64,000 bases of DNA from Pectinophora gossypiella (taxonomy: Eukaryota > Arthropoda > Insecta > Lepidoptera > Gelechiidae): NCBI RefSeq assembly GCF_024362695.1, contig NC_065422.1, forward strand, positions 1,116,001 to 1,180,000, in the 5' to 3' direction. This document shows positions 60,003-64,000 of the stretch, piece by piece. The notes below the pieces were generated by a model. The model was not told where the DNA came from. It was given only the letters and a program-made list of their open reading frames with translations, and searched no databases. Position 1 is the stretch's first letter; each line of letters starts with the position of its first letter. A program made the position numbers and the translations under genes.

Positions 60003-60160
60003 CAACGGCCTCTGCGGTCCAGTGGTTGAGCCTAAGCTCACGAACAGGAGGTCCGCGGGTTCTAATCCTACTGCTCGGGACACACAAAAAAGATCATTTT
60101 GTGAGACTGTCGTTTGGCCAGGACACAAGGTTGAAGTCATCTGATTGCCCAAAAAATATG
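60003..60160 (+). mobile_element. SINE-A/B-like head and partial body
   Basis: aacggcctctgcggtccagt, gttgagcctaagctcacgaa, gcgggttctaatcctactgc; then SINE-B-like tttgtgagactgtcgtttgg. Mixed features, decayed. Confidence 0.6.
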
Positions 60161-60633
60161 GATAACTTTGACATACACACATATAACTTCACGCCTGTAT
60201 CCCTGGTAGGCAGAGTCGCATACTAACACCAACTCATTGCCAGCTATGTTTTAAGTAGCCAGCGTTCATTAACCGAGCACAAATCTTGGATACCACGTGA
60301 TGTTAATTATCCATGATTCAAACATTAATGCAAAGTCACTATTCATAAGCCTATTGTACTGTTTCTATTTCTCTTTTGTTTTGTATTTTTGTATTTCTTG
60401 TGTGTGCAATACAGTATTTGTTATTAGTTTCAATAATACTACAGTCACGTACATGTAATATCGAACAATAATTATATAATGACAAGTTACAGAATTGCCT
60501 GCAGTTTAACTTATACACCATTTACATCGCTCTATTGTCATTCAGTCGTCTATCACATCGATCGTTTAATGCTTCAGTGGCTTTTTAATGCGAGTAAAAC
60601 TATTATTGTTGGAGGGTTTTGAACTTTGCGTTT
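60161..60633. other. No recognised feature
   Basis: Unassigned AT-rich; an RTE-a-like word (ataacttcacgcctgtatcc) near 60181. Confidence 0.3.
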
Positions 60634-60803
60634 CTATTATGCATGGTTATTGGTTAGAGCTAGCGATGATAGTCAGTATGGCCGGTCAGTTAGCGTATTT
60701 AAAGTTGAAAGTTGAAATGGTGCTCAATCATTGCTTATCTGTTAGTGCTGCTTAGTACTCATCGTTTTTTGGAACCCCGGTACCAAACTTGCACCAGTGA
60801 TTT

Positions 60804-61134
60804 ATTCTTCTTCTATCGTGTGGGTTGTGAGGTGTATTACCAACCTCATCAACCCTGGTGTCAGAGTTACTATTGAGCCGCCAAAGGCCCCTGACATGAC
60901 TAATATAACGACTACGTACTTACATCAGTAGATAAGTAGTAACCGGGACCAACGGCTTAACGTGCCTTCCGAAGCACGGATCGTCTTACTTTCGGACAAT
61001 CAGGTGATCAGCCTTTAATGTCCTAACCAAACTAGGGACCAGAAAGTAATTTTCGTGATATGTCCCCACCGGGAATCGAACCCAGGACCTCCGGATTGTG
61101 AGCCCAACGCTCAACCACTGGACCACGGAGGCCG
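60804..61134 (-). mobile_element. SINE-A, full length
   Basis: cttcttctatcgtgtgggtt (3' end) to ccactggaccacggaggccg (head). It interrupts the gatttattaatttatcttaag word preserved intact in unit 2 (61523-61543). Flanks agtgatttatt and agtgttttagt are a decayed target duplication. Confidence 0.9.
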
Positions 61135-61136
61135 TT

Positions 61137-61330
61137 AGTGTTTTAGTAATTTATCTTAAGTCCAGTTTTCACCTTTTCACTAACACAGTTGGTTCGGACA
61201 TTATAGACGGTGACACGGCTCACCACCTATCATGTTGGTCTAACAGAAAGCTCGGTGAGGTGTGGGTGCTTACTTCATCTTGCGATGGATGTACCTCTGA
61301 CTATCCCAATATAGCCGTGAGTTTATATTA
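61137..61330 (+). mobile_element. SINE-D body
   Basis: taatttatcttaagtccagt, ttggttcggacattatagac, gctcaccacctatcatgttg, cttgcgatggatgtacctct, gtgagtttatattatg. Confidence 0.75.
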
Positions 61331-61590
61331 TGCTATTATGCATGGATATTGGTTAGGGTTAGCGATAAGAGTCAATATGGCCGGTCACTCAGTGTATTTA
61401 AAGTTGAAAGTTGAAATGTTCCTCAATCAATACTTCCCTATTGGTGTTGCTTACTTTTTACCTATCACCATAAATTTGGTTCCAGCGTATTTTGAAACCC
61501 CGGTACCGAACTTGCACCAATGATTTATTAATTTATCTTAAGTGCATTTTTCACTCACGTAGTTGGCTCGACAATTATAGACGGTAAACA

Positions 61591-62165
61591 AAAATGGCGG
61601 TCATTCGCGCACGTAGTGTTCTTGGTTGTCATGGTTACGCGTGATTTCCGGAAAAAACCTAGTTTTAGTGGTTAGTAGATTTCATCAAAATCGGTGCAGC
61701 GGTTTAAGCGTGAAAAGCTAACAGAGTTTCTTTTGCATTTAATAATTAGTGTATTATAAATATTAGTACAATCAAGGCATTAATGAAAAAAAGAAACATT
61801 CAACACCGTTCAAGGGTAGATGCAGATTTCAGATAAGCATATACAGTGGTCAACGCAAGTTTGCGCTGTGTTTTAACTGCGATAGATATGTTAAACCAAC
61901 TTATCCGACTACTGTACAGTCGGGCCAAGTGTGTTTATGTCTCGTGTTTTTTATGCAAGGGTTATAATAAATGTTTGTTATCGTATTATATAAATGTTAT
62001 TTTTTGTTTCAGGTAACCTTTTTTACTGCACTTACTGATTGATCTTTCTACACGATTACTTGTAGTAAGTATACAAATTTAAACATGATATAAATTATCG
62101 AGGATTCAAACACGAATTGAAATTCATAATGTCAAATACAGTGCTTTAAACCCGAGCTGGGATCT
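61591..62165. other. Rep-6-like piece at 61600-61760, otherwise unassigned
   Basis: gatttcatcaaaatcggtgc then agcggtttaagcgtgaaaag is a common insect repeat end. 61761-62165 not recognised. Confidence 0.4.
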
Positions 62166-62335
62166 TCTCTTCTATCGTGTGGACTGTGAGGTGAATTATC
62201 AACCCCATCAACCCTGGTGTCAGGGTTATTATTGAGCCGCCGCGCCGTAGCCCCCTGATATAACTCATGTAACGGCTACTTACTTACATCAGTAAGTAAT
62301 AACCGGGACCAACGGCTTAACGAACTGACTTAACG
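62166..62335 (-). mobile_element. SINE-A 3' half
   Basis: tctcttctatcgtgtggact, ccaaccctggtgtcaggg-like sequence, taataaccgggaccaacggc. Confidence 0.75.
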
Positions 62336-62604
62336 GAGCCGGGTTTCAAACCAGTGACACTACGATGTATGAAGCGCTTAAAAAAAAATAACAATAATAG
62401 CTTTACCCCGTGTCTGTCTGTACCTAAATTAGATAAACCGCATGCCATCACGAAGTGCCCTATGCGGTGTAACCCGGTTACTTAGAATACAATAGCAACT
62501 TCCATAGATCAGGGAACTACCTGGCTCGGCCGATAGAGGCGGCTACACACTAAAGTTGGATCATTCTAAAAAAAACATAATATCATTAGCTCAGGATGGT
62601 TAAT
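62336..62604. other. No recognised feature
   Basis: Unassigned. Confidence 0.35.
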
Positions 62605-62800
62605 CCATCACAAGATAAACTTAGTACTCATCGAGCTTTCTGTTAGACCAACGTGACAGATAGTGAGCCGTATCGCCGTCTATACTGATCGAGCCAAATG
62701 TGTTAGTGAAAACTGTACTTAAGATAAATTTATACATACATATATACATACATAAACTCACACCTATTTCCCACCGGGGTAAGCAGAGACTATAGAATAA
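62605..62800 (-). mobile_element. SINE-D body followed by RTE-a tail
   Basis: SINE-D reverse (tactcatcgagctttctgtt, gagccgtatcgccgtctata, tgtgttagtgaaaactgtac) to about 62735, then RTE-a (tacataaactcacacctatt, ccaccggggtaagcagagac). Confidence 0.65.
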
Positions 62801-62934
62801 ATAAAATAGAATATATAAATTTATAAGTTTTGTTATTAACAAAATATGAGTCCTGGTAACTTGAATAAAGAATTTAATTATAAAAAATATAACTCGACAA
62901 TATCTCATCCAAAAAGAATGTTGGTTTCTGAATG

Positions 62935-63125
62935 CACATATAAGTAACAGCCTGTCTGATTTTCCGACCCGCCAAAGCAAAACCAGCTCAATACAGGTTA
63001 GGTTACATACCTCCGAAACGCATAGCTAGGGTATGTAGGTTTCTTCACGATATTTTCCTTCGCCGCTGAGTACATGATGATAATTTATAATCTAAACTTG
63101 AATACGGAAACTAATTCGAAAATCG
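62935..63125 (-). mobile_element. SINE-E body, reverse
   Basis: ccagctcaatacaggttagg, ttcttcacgatattttcctt, cgccgctgagtacatgatga. Confidence 0.7.
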
Positions 63126-63147
63126 AAAATCGTCGGAAGTCGTTATA

Positions 63148-63252
63148 AATGAGTCATGTCAGGGGCCTTTGGCGGCTCAATAGTAACCCTGACACCAGGG
63201 TTGATGAGGTTAGTAATTCGCCTCAAAACCCACACGATAGAAGAAGAAGAAT
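63148..63252 (+). mobile_element. SINE-A 3' fragment
   Basis: gagtcatgtcaggggccttt, taaccctgacaccagggttg, cacacgatagaagaagaaga. Confidence 0.8.
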
Positions 63253-63524
63253 TCGAAAATCATTTATCCAGGCTCGTGCTGGGATTCTAACCTCCGATCT
63301 CACATTGAGAGCCAAGCGTGCTTCCAACTACACACTTATTTATTATATTTCTTGTAAAATCGTAACTTAAAACAACTTACCTGTTAATGAAATTTGATGC
63401 CACACACAAAGCGACATGTGTTTTAGTTCGTTTGTAAATAACACCCCCTTTTTAGGGTTCCGTCCGGAACATAAGAACCTTCTAAGTTTTGTCATGTCTG
63501 TATTTCACACATAGCATATATCAC
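63253..63524. other. No recognised feature
   Basis: ggctcgtgctgggattctaa near 63270 is a decayed B-box word. Otherwise unassigned. Confidence 0.3.
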
Positions 63525-63590
63525 CTATATACGTCCTACTGCTGGGCACAGGCTTCCCCTCAATCAACCAGCGGATATAGACTATAGACT
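63525..63590 (-). mobile_element. SINE-B tail fragment
   Basis: tatatacgtcctactgctgg, gcacaggcttcccctcaatc. Confidence 0.65.
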
Positions 63591-63650
63591 AGACTAGACT
63601 ATATAGTTCCACGTTGCTCCAGCTGCTTTTCTTTTCGACGTATAAGGAAA

Positions 63651-64000
63651 TCTTCTTCTATCGTGTGGGTTGTGAGGCGGAGTACCAACCTCATCAACCC
63701 TAGTGTCAGGATTACTATTGAGCCGCCAAAGGCCCGTGACCTGGCTCATGTATCGACTACTTACTTATCAATAAATAGTAACCGGGACCAACGGCTTAAC
63801 GTGCCTTCCGAAGCACGGATCATCTTACTTTCGGACAATCAGGTGATCATAATTAAAGCACATAATAACGGGTTCTTACCCTCCCAATATTTCGACACTG
63901 TTCCAAGTGCCATGATCACGGGATGACTAATCAGGTGATCAGCCTGTAATGTCCTAACCAAACTAGGGACCACAAAGTGATTTTTGTGATATGTCCCTAC
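63651..64000 (-). mobile_element. SINE-A interrupted by Rep-2, runs off the window
   Basis: tcttcttctatcgtgtgggt to the end of the window (tttgtgatatgtccctac). Interrupted at 63850-63928; the tRNA-like head lies beyond the window. Confidence 0.85.
63837..63941 (-). mobile_element. Rep-2 insertion with 13-bp target duplication
   Basis: The insert 63850-63928 (79 bp) lies between two copies of aatcaggtgatca (63837-63849, 63929-63941). In reverse it reads agtcatcccgtgatcatggc ... ttaatta. It lacks about 22 bp (tctcatatccccgctttaaa and neighbours) present in the copy at 26558. Confidence 0.85.

Larger units (their letters stand above)
60634..61590 (+). repeat. Local tandem duplication, first unit carrying a SINE-A
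   Basis: Unit 1 is 60634-60803 plus 61137-61332; unit 2 is 61333-61590. Both read ctattatgcatgg, ggttagrg, tagcgat, tatggccggtca, tttaaagttgaaagttgaaa, ccccggtacc, aacttgcacca, tgatttatt. Unit 1 continues into a complete SINE-D body (61137-61325); unit 2 stops inside it at tatagacggta. Confidence 0.75.

Overview
The window looks like gene-poor, repeat-saturated DNA from a lepidopteran (moth or butterfly) nuclear genome. The basis is AT-rich background, at least five SINE families with tRNA-like heads of a style I associate with Lepidoptera, RTE-like and CR1/Jockey-like LINE tails, Tc1, MULE, Harbinger and hAT elements, and (TG)n microsatellites. I see no convincing host protein-coding gene, no genuine tRNA or rRNA gene and no prokaryotic feature. 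Order and species are inference; a genome search would settle them.

Two near-identical, apparently intact Tc1 transposons (33558-35193 minus, 44107-45735 plus) carry 342-residue DD34E transposases that differ at four residues. Between them is a MULE (35753-38313) with 486-bp terminal inverted repeats, an 8-bp target duplication and a FLYWCH + MULE transposase interrupted by one amber codon. Next come a 1317-bp hairpin with 552-bp arms (39039-40355) and a dimeric palindromic MITE (40404-40892), which together split an older RTE fragment.

Layout. 0-10 kb: SINEs (including a tRNA/5S rRNA chimera at 2506-2770), the first dimeric MITE, a head-to-head pair of small Tc1/mariner-like MITEs, a Harbinger exon relic and a CR1/Jockey tail. 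10-14 kb: a foldback, an unrecognised minus-strand ORF pair, a TG microsatellite and two LINE RT fragments. 14-33 kb: SINE and MITE mosaic, an RTE RT tail with one stop, an LTR-retrotransposon primer-binding-site relic and a Harbinger mini-element. 33-46 kb: the Tc1/MULE/hairpin cluster and a diverged local tandem repeat. 46-64 kb: more SINEs (several with clear target duplications), a second and third copy of the 5S-chimeric SINE, a C2H2-tailed LINE fragment, a 355-bp hAT derivative and a tandem duplication later hit by a SINE.

Functionally, the autonomous-looking parts are the two Tc1 copies. LINE fragments are 5'-truncated tails whose machinery could have mobilised the SINEs. The small palindromic elements have TA-flanked ends and may have used Tc1/mariner-type transposases. 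Local family names used here: Mite-1 (about 142 bp, CAGTCATGAGC ends), Mite-2 (about 488-bp dimeric palindrome), Mite-3 and Mite-4 (other palindromic MITEs), SINE-A to SINE-E, RTE-a and RTE-b (two LINE 3' ends), Rep-1 to Rep-6 (dispersed repeats of unknown class).
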